From Akkermansia muciniphila (lineage in GTDB: Bacteria; Verrucomicrobiota; Verrucomicrobiia; Verrucomicrobiales; Akkermansiaceae): DNA of 41,511 nt. The stretch spans positions 1 through 41,511 of the forward strand of contig CAMCCX010000018.1 of NCBI GenBank assembly GCA_945873305.1. Reading direction: 5' to 3'. Positions within the stretch are counted from its first letter, which is position 1. Every line of letters starts with the position of its first letter. Below the pieces are notes generated by a model. The model was not told the origin of the DNA and made no database searches. It saw only the letters and a program-made list of their open reading frames with translations. This document shows, piece by piece, positions 25,652-33,440 of the stretch. Both the position numbers and the translations under genes were made by a program.

Positions 25652-26422
25652 TCAATCCATCCGCGCGGCGTGAAAGCGGGTCGAAATCCCCTGTCCCGCG
25701 ACGATTTCCGCCAGCCGCTCCGGGTGGCGGCCGTGGGCGATGTGGGTCTCGATCCCGGCGTCCACGGCGAATTTAACGGCGGAGAGTTTCGACGCCATCC
25801 CGCCCATCGAGAAGCGACCCTTGTCCTCGCGGACGTGGCGGAAAACGTTGTCGATGTCGGTCACCTCGGGGATGAGCTGGTTGGTTGCCGGATCGAGCAG
25901 GCCATCAACGCTGGTGAGCAGGATGACGCGCTTGGCGCCGGCGAGTTTCGCGACGCGGACGGAGAGCATGTCGTTGTCTCCGAATTTCAATTCCTCAACC
26001 GCAACCGAGTCGTTTTCATTGATGATCGGCAAAATGCCCGGTTCGGAAAGCAGCCGCTCGAGCGTGTCCGAGACGTAGCCCGCGCGCTCCGGCGTGCCGA
26101 GATCGCCGGCGGTGAGCAGCACTTGGGCGATGGTGATTTCGAAGTTGGAAAACAAGCTGCTGTAAGTCTGCATCAGCCGCGCTTGGCCGACCGCCGCGCA
26201 GGCTTGGCGGGTGGCGGTGTCCTGCGGATACTCGGTCAGCCCCAACGCGGAAACGCCCGATCCGACGGCGCCCGACGAGACGAAAAGGCAGCGATGCCCG
26301 GCGTTCACCAAGCCGGCGATGGCCGAAACGAGGTGGACCAGCGCGGCGCGGTCGAGCGTGCCGTCGTTCGCTTTCGTGAGGACGCCGGTGCCGGCCTTGA
26401 TGAGGGTGAGATCGGGAATCAT
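25652..26422 (-). CDS. proB: Glutamate 5-kinase, catalytic domain only
   Basis: Phosphorylates L-glutamate with ATP in the first step of proline synthesis in the cytoplasm. The 256-residue amino-acid-kinase fold has 'IKAGTGVLT' at the N-terminus (phosphate-binding lysine), 'VSSGAVGSG', 'GQARLMQTYSSLF', 'ITIAQVLLT', 'PIINENDSVAVEELKFGDND' and 'LLTSVDGL', closing with 'GRFSMGGMASKLSAVKFA'. It ends after the kinase domain, so the C-terminal PUA domain of the roughly 367-residue enterobacterial enzyme is absent, a known short form. It is divergent from the siroheme decarboxylase gene, with about 150 bp between the starts. proA is not in the window. Confidence 0.92.
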   Translation of the reverse strand: MIPDLTLIKAGTGVLTKANDGTLDRAALVHLVSAIAGLVNAGHRCLFVSSGAVGSGVSALGLTEYPQDTATRQACAAVGQARLMQTYSSLFSNFEITIAQVLLTAGDLGTPERAGYVSDTLERLLSEPGILPIINENDSVAVEELKFGDNDMLSVRVAKLAGAKRVILLTSVDGLLDPATNQLIPEVTDIDNVFRHVREDKGRFSMGGMASKLSAVKFAVDAGIETHIAHGRHPERLAEIVAGQGISTRFHAARMD

Positions 26423-26575
26423 GGGAAATTTCGCCGCGGGGCGGGCAGCGGCATAGCGGGAAAATTCCGTTCGTGCCAGTGCAAGCTGGCGAAATCTGAC
26501 GCAGGAAATCGCATTTCATCAGCGGAAATGGCCGTTTTCTTCCGTCGTCGGGATGCCATGGTAATTTCGCGGCCG

Positions 26576-27613
26576 ATGAATGCCACCGATGCCGCCTTGC
26601 TGGGAGTTTTGCAGGAAACCGTGCCGTTTACCCTGCGGCCGTTCGCCGGTCTTGGAAACCGCTGCGGGCTCACCGAGGACGAGACACTCGCCCGGGTGAA
26701 GGCGCTCAAGGAAGAAAAAGTCATCCGCCAGATCAGCGCGATTTTCGACACCCGCAGCCTCGGCTACGCCTCCAGCCTGGTCGCCGCCAAGATTGCGCCG
26801 GAGAATCTCGATGCCGCCGTCGCCGTCATCAACTCCCACCCCGGAGTCAGCCACAACTACCTGAGAAACCACGAGTTCAACCTCTGGTACACCATCGCCG
26901 TGCCGCCCACCAGCTCGCTCGGCCTTGAAAAAACCGTGGACCTCCTGCACCGCCTGTCCGGCGCGGAAAGCACCCGCCTGCTGCCCACACTGCGGCTTTT
27001 CAAAATCGGCGTGCGCTTCGACGTCGAGGGCGGCGCGAAACCCGGCGACCAGTCCGCGCCCGCCTACACCGAGGCGAACCGCCGGGAAACGGAGCCGCTC
27101 ACCGCCAAGGAAATCGAGTTCGTGCGCGTGATGCAGCGCGACCTCCCGATCATCCCCGAGCCCTTCGCCGCCGTGGCGGACGAGCTCGGAATCTCCTTCG
27201 ATGAGGCCGCCGCCATGCACCAGCGCTTTCTAGCCACCGGCCGGATGCGCCGTTTCGCCGCCGTGCTCCACCACCGCAAGGCCGGCTTCGGCGCCAACGC
27301 CATGGGCGTCTGGGCCGGTCCGCAGGATGATCCGGATGCGCTCCGAAAACTCGGCGAAACCATGGCCGGCTTCAGCGCGGTGAGTCATGCCTATCAGCGC
27401 CCGAGCTACCCGGAATGGCCCTACAACCTCTTCACCATGGTCCACGGCAAGAGCGAGGAGGAATGCGAGCAAACGCTAACCGCCATCGCCGAAGCCACCG
27501 GCATCACCCACCGCCACGCGCTCTACTCGACCCGGGAATTCAAAAAAGTCCGCGTGAAATATTTCACCGACGAAGAGACGCAGTGGGAGGAAATGAACCG
27601 CCGCCACTCCTAA
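26576..27613 (+). CDS. Fused siroheme decarboxylase (AhbA-AhbB / NirDL type, Lrp/AsnC fold)
   Basis: A 345-residue protein of two related halves, each with an AsnC/Lrp-type helix-turn-helix and a ferredoxin-like domain. Half 1 (about 1-165) has 'ISAIFDTRSLGYASSLVAA' and 'SHNYLRNHEFNLWYTIA'. Half 2 (about 170-345) has 'MRRFAAVLHHRKAGFGANAM' and 'SHAYQRPSYPEWPYNLFTM'. The second set is diagnostic for AhbB/NirL-like siroheme decarboxylases, which remove acetate carboxyls from siroheme to give 12,18-didecarboxysiroheme on the way to heme b or d1. Automatic annotation often calls such proteins Lrp regulators. The ATG at 26576 is chosen; 26558 is an in-frame alternative adding six residues. No other heme gene is nearby. 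Confidence 0.82.
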   Translation: MNATDAALLGVLQETVPFTLRPFAGLGNRCGLTEDETLARVKALKEEKVIRQISAIFDTRSLGYASSLVAAKIAPENLDAAVAVINSHPGVSHNYLRNHEFNLWYTIAVPPTSSLGLEKTVDLLHRLSGAESTRLLPTLRLFKIGVRFDVEGGAKPGDQSAPAYTEANRRETEPLTAKEIEFVRVMQRDLPIIPEPFAAVADELGISFDEAAAMHQRFLATGRMRRFAAVLHHRKAGFGANAMGVWAGPQDDPDALRKLGETMAGFSAVSHAYQRPSYPEWPYNLFTMVHGKSEEECEQTLTAIAEATGITHRHALYSTREFKKVRVKYFTDEETQWEEMNRRHS

Positions 27614-27651
27614 CCCTTCCCGAACATCCCGCGCGGCGCGGCAGATCCAAA

Positions 27652-28792
27652 TCAATCCTCCTCGTCCTTCGCGCCCTTCACCCGAACCTTGCCGCGGAGC
27701 TTGGCTTCGATGAAGGCATCGAGGTCGCCATCCATGGTCGCTTGGATGTTGTTCGTTTCCTCGCCGGTACGGAGGTCGAGGACCTTTTGATAGGGTTGGA
27801 AAACGTAGGAACGGATCTGGTTGCCCCAGGAGACGTCGCCTTTTTCACCGTAGGCGCGGTCGGCCTCGGCTTTCTGTTTGTCCTCCTCGATGGTGTAGAG
27901 CTTGGCCTTGAGGATCTCGAACGCGAGCTCGCGGTTAGCGCCCTGCGTCCGCGCGGCGGTCGAGCGGATGAGGATGCCGGTGGGAAGGTGGCGCAGGATG
28001 ACGGCGGTTTCCACCTTGTTGACGTTCTGACCACCCTTGCCGCCGGAGCGGGTGGTGGTGATCTCGATGTCCTTCTCGTTGATCTCGATTTTGATCTCCT
28101 TGGAAATCTCCGGCGTCGCGTCGATGGAGGCGAACGACGTGTGGCGCTTGGCGGCGGAGTCGAAGGGGGAGATCCGGACCAGCCGGTGCACGCCGCGCTC
28201 GTTCTTGAGGAAGCCGTAGGCGTAGTCGCCGGTGATCTTCAACGTCGCGGTGCGCAGGCCCGCTTCGTCGCCGTCCTGCCAGTCGAGCGTCTCGACCGTG
28301 TAGCCCTTGCGCTCGGCCCAGCGGGTGTACATGCGGTGGAGCATTTGCGCCCAATCGCACGCTTCCGTGCCGCCCGCGCCGGCGGAAATCACGAGGAAAC
28401 ACGGGGAAATGTCGCTCGGCTGGTCGAGCAAGGTCAGCAATTCGTAAGAGCGGATGTCCGCCTCCAGGCTCTTCGCGTTAGTGATCGCCTCGCGGGCGAG
28501 ATCGGCGTCGTCGTATTCCTTGGCGAGGGAAATCCCTTCGTCGATGTCCGCCACGCGGGATTCGAGCTTGAGGAATCCTTCGAGTTTCTTCTTCAACCCG
28601 GCGGCCTTGGAGCTGATGGATTTCGCCTTGTCCGAGTCGTTCCAGAACTCGGGCGCGCCCATGGCTTCCTCGAGCGTGTTGATTTCGTTTTCGAGTTTCG
28701 GGACGTCAAAGATACCTCCTGAGTTTCGACAAGCGGCTTTTCAAGCCAGCCGTGTCGAGCGCCAGGAGGTCAGCGGTAGGAAGTGAAGACAT
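27652..28792 (-). CDS. prfB: Peptide chain release factor 2 with programmed +1 frameshift
   Basis: Recognises UGA/UAA stop codons and triggers hydrolysis of peptidyl-tRNA. The main frame contains the RF2 'SPF' codon-recognition tripeptide (in [16 protein letters not shown]) and the catalytic GGQ loop ([13 protein letters not shown]). The gene begins at the ATG at 28792. A 28-codon leader ([16 protein letters not shown]...) runs to an in-frame UGA at 28706-28708. There the ribosome must slip +1 on CUU-UGA to continue as [21 protein letters not shown]. Full product is about 379 residues. A start at the internal Met at 28662 would remove part of the N-terminal domain and is rejected. The gene is convergent with the decarboxylase gene, 38 bp apart. 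Confidence 0.93.
28706..28720 (-). promoter_or_regulatory. prfB: Programmed +1 frameshift site of prfB
   Basis: On the minus strand the bases read AGGAGG-TAT-CTT-TGA followed by C. That is an internal Shine-Dalgarno-like element placed three bases before the slippery CUU codon and a UGA in the poor-termination UGAC context. The layout matches the E. coli prfB element (AGGGGG-TAT-CTT-TGA-C). Low RF2 slows termination at this UGA, favours the slip and raises RF2 synthesis. Confidence 0.93.
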
Positions 28793-28902
28793 GCGGGCGG
28801 GAAGAAACGCGATCCGGCGAGATGACGCAAGGCGGAACGTGAAATCGGGCATTTCGAGCCCACCTCGCCACGGAGGAGCGATCCGAGCGGTGATGGCAGC
28901 GG

Positions 28903-30231
28903 TTAAATTTCCGGGGCCTCAAGGAACCACTGGATGGCTGGGATGATTTCGATAGATTCAGGGACGGCGGTGCCGGGCGGAAGCGGGTCGAGGAGAATCA
29001 GAAGGGTCCGGGTGTCCGGATTTTGGGCCTTGGCTTCAAGGAGGGAGCGGATTTCGCGTTGGAGGGTGGCGGGGTTGCTGGCGTTGGCGCAGACTTGGAT
29101 GTGCAGGGTGTTTCCCGCCGGATCGGCGGCGTGGAAATCCACTTCATTGCCTTGGGAGGTGCGGAAGTAATGGACGTCGCAGCCACGGCGCAGGAGTTCG
29201 ATGAAGACGGCGGTTTCGAGGGCGTGACCGAGGTTGTCGCGGCCTACCCGTTCGTAGATCGGGATGAGGCCCGGATCAATCGGATAGGCCTTGCGGGGGT
29301 TGACCATGCGCTGGCGCTCGGAGGCGGTGAAAAGCGAGGTCGTCCGGATCAGGAAGGCGTCTTCGAAGTAGGCGAGGAAGGCATGGAGGCTGTCCTTGGA
29401 AATGGGTAGGCCCTGGGATTTCAGCGCATCGTAGAATTTCTGAATGCTGAAAGGGGCGGTGGGGTCTCCGAGGAGATGACGCTGGAGCCAGCGGAGGGCG
29501 ATGGGATTGGAGATGCCGTGACGCTCGATGATGTCGCGCAGGACGGCGACATCGACATAGCCTTGCAAAAGCGGCCGACGGTCGCGGATGGCGATGTCTT
29601 GGGCCTCTGGAAAGCCACCATCGGTCAGATAGGTGCGGAAGGCATTTTCGAGGGTGGACCGGCGCGCCTTGGGGAGGGCGCTCCAATCCTGGTCCGGCAG
29701 GAGTCCCCGATGGAGGAGGGCCTCGCGAAAGCTGAAAGGAAAGACCGTCACTTCCATGGCTCGTCCGCGCATGCTGGTATGGACCTCCCGGCTGAGCATG
29801 GAGGCCGATGAGCCGGAAAGGAACAGGCGGACTTTTTCGCTGTCGAGGATGCGCCGGGCGAAAGTTTCCCACCCGGAGACCAGCTGGATTTCGTCGAGAA
29901 ACAGGGTGACTTGGGTATGATCTCTGAACTCCGGATGGCGTTGGTAATAGGCTTCGAGAAGGAAGGAAAGGTCGGAGGCATCCATTCCGGCGAGGCGATC
30001 ATCCTCGAAGTTCATGAGAACGAGCGACTCACGGGGAGCTCCGGCGGCAAGGAGGTCCGTCATGCACTGGGAAAGGAAGCAGGTCTTGCCACTGCGGCGC
30101 ATGCCGATGACCGCCAATGCCTTTCCTGGGACTCCCGGCAATCGAATCTCCCGGCGCGTGAGCGTGGGGATTCCGGCAACGAGGGAATCGTTGAGCTTTT
30201 GGGTGAGGGTGGTTTGGATTTCTCCTTTCAT
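28903..30231 (-). CDS. AAA_14/DUF4143 family ATPase
   Basis: A 442-residue P-loop ATPase of the AAA_14 plus DUF4143 family. Walker A is 'GMRRSGKTCFLSQ' (about residue 43-50). Walker B is 'TLFLDEIQLVSGWE', followed by sensor 1 'LFLSGSSASML' and then 'SMRGRAMEVTVFPFSFREAL', the usual arginine-rich segment. The DUF4143 part (about 215-400) has 'ALETAVFIELLRRG' and 'YFRTSQGNEVDFHA', which resembles a PD-(D/E)XK-like core (E...D/EVDF). Family members are frequent, often in multiple copies, in anaerobes and soil or aquatic bacteria. Their cellular role is not established. The gene stands alone, divergent from nth, with a perfect 15-bp palindrome in its upstream region. Confidence 0.85.
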   Translation of the reverse strand: MKGEIQTTLTQKLNDSLVAGIPTLTRREIRLPGVPGKALAVIGMRRSGKTCFLSQCMTDLLAAGAPRESLVLMNFEDDRLAGMDASDLSFLLEAYYQRHPEFRDHTQVTLFLDEIQLVSGWETFARRILDSEKVRLFLSGSSASMLSREVHTSMRGRAMEVTVFPFSFREALLHRGLLPDQDWSALPKARRSTLENAFRTYLTDGGFPEAQDIAIRDRRPLLQGYVDVAVLRDIIERHGISNPIALRWLQRHLLGDPTAPFSIQKFYDALKSQGLPISKDSLHAFLAYFEDAFLIRTTSLFTASERQRMVNPRKAYPIDPGLIPIYERVGRDNLGHALETAVFIELLRRGCDVHYFRTSQGNEVDFHAADPAGNTLHIQVCANASNPATLQREIRSLLEAKAQNPDTRTLLILLDPLPPGTAVPESIEIIPAIQWFLEAPEI

Positions 30232-30255
30232 CGGGGAAGTTTGTGAGTCATTATG

Positions 30256-30270
30256 TCCTTTTTAAAAGGA
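30256..30270. promoter_or_regulatory. 15-bp palindrome upstream of the ATPase gene
   Basis: TCCTTTTTAAAAGGA has perfect 7-bp arms around one central base. It lies 25 bp upstream of the ATPase ATG and about 120 bp before nth. It could be an operator for either gene, but AT-rich palindromes of this size can also occur by chance. Confidence 0.3.
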
Positions 30271-30392
30271 GAAAATTGAGGGTCGGCGACCGGTGATCGC
30301 CGAGTCGGATCCAACCTCGCAGCAGCCAGCGTTTTCGCATTTCAGGAGGCAAAACGATTGCAGGTTCGCCACAAGCCCCGGAAACTCGCCGC

Positions 30393-31019
30393 ATGCTCAA
30401 GCAACAACGCGCCGACCACGTCCGGCGGCGGCTCCAGGAACTCTATCCGGAAACCCCGATTCCGCTCGATCACAAGGACGCCTACACCTTGCTGGTCGCC
30501 GTCCTGCTGTCCGCCCAATGCACCGATGTGCGCGTGAACCAAGTCACGCCCGCGCTGTTCAAACTCGCCGACAACCCGCGCGACATGATGCGTGTGCCGG
30601 TCGCGGAAATCCAGGCGATCATCCGCCCCTGCGGCCTCTCGCCGAAGAAAGCCGCGGCCATTTCCGAGCTCTCGAAGATTCTGGTAGAAAACCACGGCGG
30701 CGAGGTTCCGGCGGATTTCGACGCGCTCGAAGCCCTGCCCGGCGTGGGCCACAAGACCGCTTCCGTGGTGATGGCGCAGGCCTTCGGCGTGCCGGCCTTC
30801 CCGGTGGACACCCACATCCACCGCCTCGCCACGCGCTGGAAACTCACCTCCGGCAAAAACGTCGTGCAAACCGAGCGCGACCTCAAAAAACTCTTCCCGC
30901 GCGAGTCGTGGAACAAGCTCCACCTGCAAATCATTTTCTTCGGCCGCGAGCATTGTTCCGCACGCGGCTGCGACGGCAAAAGCTGCCTGCTGTGCCGCGA
31001 GCTTTTCGCCAAAGGCTGA
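30393..31019 (+). CDS. nth: Endonuclease III (DNA glycosylase/AP lyase)
   Basis: A base-excision repair enzyme that removes oxidised pyrimidines and nicks the abasic site. The 208-residue length is close to that of the E. coli enzyme. The helix-hairpin-helix is 'LPGVGHKTASVV' with the catalytic Lys121, and 'FPVDTHIHR' holds the catalytic Asp139. The C-terminal iron-sulfur region has cysteines at 188, 193, 198 and 201, i.e. C-x4-C-x4-C-x2-C. The usual spacing is C-x6-C-x2-C-x5-C, so the cluster loop is rearranged or the cluster is bound differently. The start is an ATG with no strong ribosome-binding site. The gene is divergent from the ATPase gene and precedes the CHB_HEX gene by 110 bp. Confidence 0.92.
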   Translation: MLKQQRADHVRRRLQELYPETPIPLDHKDAYTLLVAVLLSAQCTDVRVNQVTPALFKLADNPRDMMRVPVAEIQAIIRPCGLSPKKAAAISELSKILVENHGGEVPADFDALEALPGVGHKTASVVMAQAFGVPAFPVDTHIHRLATRWKLTSGKNVVQTERDLKKLFPRESWNKLHLQIIFFGREHCSARGCDGKSCLLCRELFAKG

Positions 31020-31129
31020 GTTTCAACCACTCGCGCCCGGTTCCAAAAACCCCTTGGCAAGGGGGAAAGGCCGCTTACCGTTTTATGGTTCCTCCTTGAG
31101 GTTTTCGTATTTCATCCGCGCCATATCCC

Positions 31130-33385
31130 ATGAAAATCCTTTCTCTAACCTGCCGGGCGCTCGCCATCGTGCTTGCCTTCGCCGCTCTTCAGGCACCGCG
31201 TCTCTCCGCCGCGACGACAAGTTCTATCAGCCAGCACGGCATCACCTGGACCTTCAGCCAACCGGTCACTTACGGGCAGTTCGTCAACGGCGACTTCTGG
31301 GTCGTCGGTCCGGTCACGGTCGCCAGCGTTTCTCCCGCGCCGTCAGTGGCGCCGCCGGACGAGGTCAACAATCTCGGCACCAACCAATGGGGCGACACCG
31401 GCTTGCAAAGCAACACCACCCGCCGCAACGGCTCGATGGTCGTGATGTCTCCGGGCACCAGCCAGGGCTACGATTCGCGCGGCGTCACCTACAACGCCGC
31501 CACCTCGATTTCCTTTCCCTACACGCTGGCCGTCAACCGCTCGCTGATCTCCTCGAAGAGCCGGCTAACCATTCCCAGCCAGCAAATGCACCACGCGATC
31601 ATGTGGACTTCGGAGAAAAACGGCCACCAGGTCATGCAGACCGCCGCCATTCTAACTTGCCTGGCCGCGGCACCACCGGCCGACGCGTTCCGCCCCACCT
31701 ACATCGGCGGCAACAAACCGATTTTCACCCTCGGCCAAGTGCGCTGGGACCGGCTGATGAGCTTGCCCGCAGGCTCCGGCATGCCGTCGTGGGCCCAGTG
31801 GGAGCGCTATCTGGAGCGCCCGTGGATCGACCACCTGAACGGCACCTGGCAACAGCAGTGGCTGCTTCCGATCGAAAACATGCCCGCCTACGGCCGCGAG
31901 TATCCGCGCATCCTCGGCATCGCCGGCTTGATGCTGCACAGCGACGCGTCCCAGGCCCAGAAGCGGACGCTGCTCATCCGGCTGCTGCAAATCGGCATCG
32001 ACTGGCGCGGCGTGGTCCAGGCCGGCGGCTATTGGAACGAAGGCGGCGGCGTCACCAACGGCAGGAAATTCCCCGTCGTGTTCGCCGCCAGACTGATAGA
32101 CGATCCGTATTTCACCGCGGAAATGCCCGCGTCCGCCGTCATTCACGAGGACACCCAGTGCTACTACGGCAACGGCTGGGCGGGGATGAAGGCGCTGTGG
32201 CAAATGGTCATGCACCATGGCCCGCGCCTGCCCTACATGCACCTGCACCCCAGCCAGTATTCCAGTTACGACGGCGGCTGGGCGGCGACCTCGGAGGACT
32301 ATCGGAAATGCTGCACCATCAAGGCGTGGCCCGCGCAGGCGCTCGCCACCTTGTTAGCAGGCGGCAAGGCGGCTTGGAACCACGACTCGTTTTTCGACAA
32401 CGTGGACGACTGGATGCGCTACGAGGACCGCTACGCCGCCGGCCGCGGAGGCGTGGCCCGGCCGGGGGAAGAAACCACCGTCTTTGATTCCTTCGCGCGG
32501 ACCATGTGGGATCTCCACCGCAACTCGGTGCCCACCCAACCCGGCGGCACGCTGTTCCGCATGTGGAACGCTTCCACCAGCCAGTGGGAACCTAACGCGC
32601 CACCCGGCGGCATGCCGGTTTCAACGCCTGTTTTCAATCCTCCAGGCGGAAATTTCACCAGCGCGCAGAACGTCACCATCGCCACCAGCACCAGCGGCGC
32701 GAGCATCCGCTTCACCACCGACGGCAGCACTCCGAGCCCGACGGCGGGCACCTTGTATGCGAGTCCGCTCCCGCTCTCCGCCACCACCACTTTGAAGGCG
32801 GTCGCTTACAAAAGCGGCATTCCGGATAGTTCCGTTAGCACCGCCAACTTCACTTTCTATCCGCCAGGCACGGTGGTGGCGACCGCCGGCGGCTCCTTCC
32901 AAAACACCGCCTTCGCTTCGCAAACCGGCGGCTTCAACGCGACCTTCACCGCCACGCCCTCGGCCTCGCCCACCGACGGGGTCGTCGGCCTCTCCGCCGC
33001 CGCGGCCGGGACTTACGCCGATCTGGCAGTGATCGTCCGTTTCAACAACGCTGGTCTGATAGACGCCCGCAACGGCGGCGTCTATCAAGCCGCCGCCAGC
33101 ATTCCCTATTCGGCAAACACCAGCTACGCCTTCCGCCTCGTCGTCAACGTGGCCAATCACACGTATTCCGCCCACGTCACTCCCGCCGGCGGCGCGGAAC
33201 AGACGATCGGGCTCAACTACGCGTTCCGCACCGAGCAAGGCGGCGTGGCCAGCCTGAACACCTGGAACGCGAATGTGGACGCCGCCGCTTTCGGGAACTC
33301 GCTCGCGGTCAGCAATTTTTCCGCAGGAACCACCACCGCGTCACCCACCGCGCCCACCGGCTTGAAGGTGAAACCCGGTCCGTAG
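31130..33385 (+). CDS. Secreted CHB_HEX-repeat protein, paralogue of the 11698-13995 product
   Basis: A 751-residue exported protein with a signal peptide at residues 1-28 ('LAIVLAFAALQAPRLSA'). The N-terminal region opens with 'SQHGITWTFS', as in the paralogue. The central region (about 200-420) has 'YGREYPRILGIAGLML', 'GGYWNEGGGVTNGRKFPVVFA' and 'HEDTQCYY'. One CHB_HEX-like module (about 495-577, 'ASIRFTTDGSTPSP') is followed by a C-terminal jelly-roll-like domain (about 580-735, 'IVRFNNAGLIDARNGG', 'NYAFRTEQGG'). The conserved GGGxxxxGRKxP and EDTQ blocks shared with the paralogue are candidate active-site elements. A polysaccharide lyase or hydrolase activity is possible but unproven. It is followed by rapA on the same strand. 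Confidence 0.82.
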   Translation: MKILSLTCRALAIVLAFAALQAPRLSAATTSSISQHGITWTFSQPVTYGQFVNGDFWVVGPVTVASVSPAPSVAPPDEVNNLGTNQWGDTGLQSNTTRRNGSMVVMSPGTSQGYDSRGVTYNAATSISFPYTLAVNRSLISSKSRLTIPSQQMHHAIMWTSEKNGHQVMQTAAILTCLAAAPPADAFRPTYIGGNKPIFTLGQVRWDRLMSLPAGSGMPSWAQWERYLERPWIDHLNGTWQQQWLLPIENMPAYGREYPRILGIAGLMLHSDASQAQKRTLLIRLLQIGIDWRGVVQAGGYWNEGGGVTNGRKFPVVFAARLIDDPYFTAEMPASAVIHEDTQCYYGNGWAGMKALWQMVMHHGPRLPYMHLHPSQYSSYDGGWAATSEDYRKCCTIKAWPAQALATLLAGGKAAWNHDSFFDNVDDWMRYEDRYAAGRGGVARPGEETTVFDSFARTMWDLHRNSVPTQPGGTLFRMWNASTSQWEPNAPPGGMPVSTPVFNPPGGNFTSAQNVTIATSTSGASIRFTTDGSTPSPTAGTLYASPLPLSATTTLKAVAYKSGIPDSSVSTANFTFYPPGTVVATAGGSFQNTAFASQTGGFNATFTATPSASPTDGVVGLSAAAAGTYADLAVIVRFNNAGLIDARNGGVYQAAASIPYSANTSYAFRLVVNVANHTYSAHVTPAGGAEQTIGLNYAFRTEQGGVASLNTWNANVDAAAFGNSLAVSNFSAGTTTASPTAPTGLKVKPGP

Positions 33386-33440
33386 CGATCATTCGCCGCC
33401 GCGCTTGCATTCAGTCGTGAAAAGGCTTCGATCGGCCGGA

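Noticed and set aside
25652-26422. proB considered as truncated because the PUA domain is missing
   Set aside because: Kinase-only glutamate 5-kinases are a known natural form and the active-site motifs are complete.
25550-26575. In-frame extension of the siroheme decarboxylase far upstream
   Set aside because: It runs antisense through the whole of proB and encodes Arg/Gly/Asp-rich sequence; the family N-terminus begins at the ATG at 26576 (or 26558).
27415-28722. Long plus-strand frame opposite prfB
   Set aside because: Antisense shadow of RF2, with no recognisable domain and overlap with the end of the decarboxylase gene.
31045-31070. Hairpin-like CCCCTTGGCAAGGGG between nth and the CHB_HEX gene, considered as a terminator
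   Set aside because: On the plus strand no T-tract follows. A T-tract exists only on the minus strand, where no gene would need it. The loop would also be very tight.
31054-32487. Alternative plus-strand frame of 477 codons overlapping the CHB_HEX gene
   Set aside because: Arg/His/Pro-rich translation in a shifted frame; the signal peptide and domains are in the frame starting at 31130.
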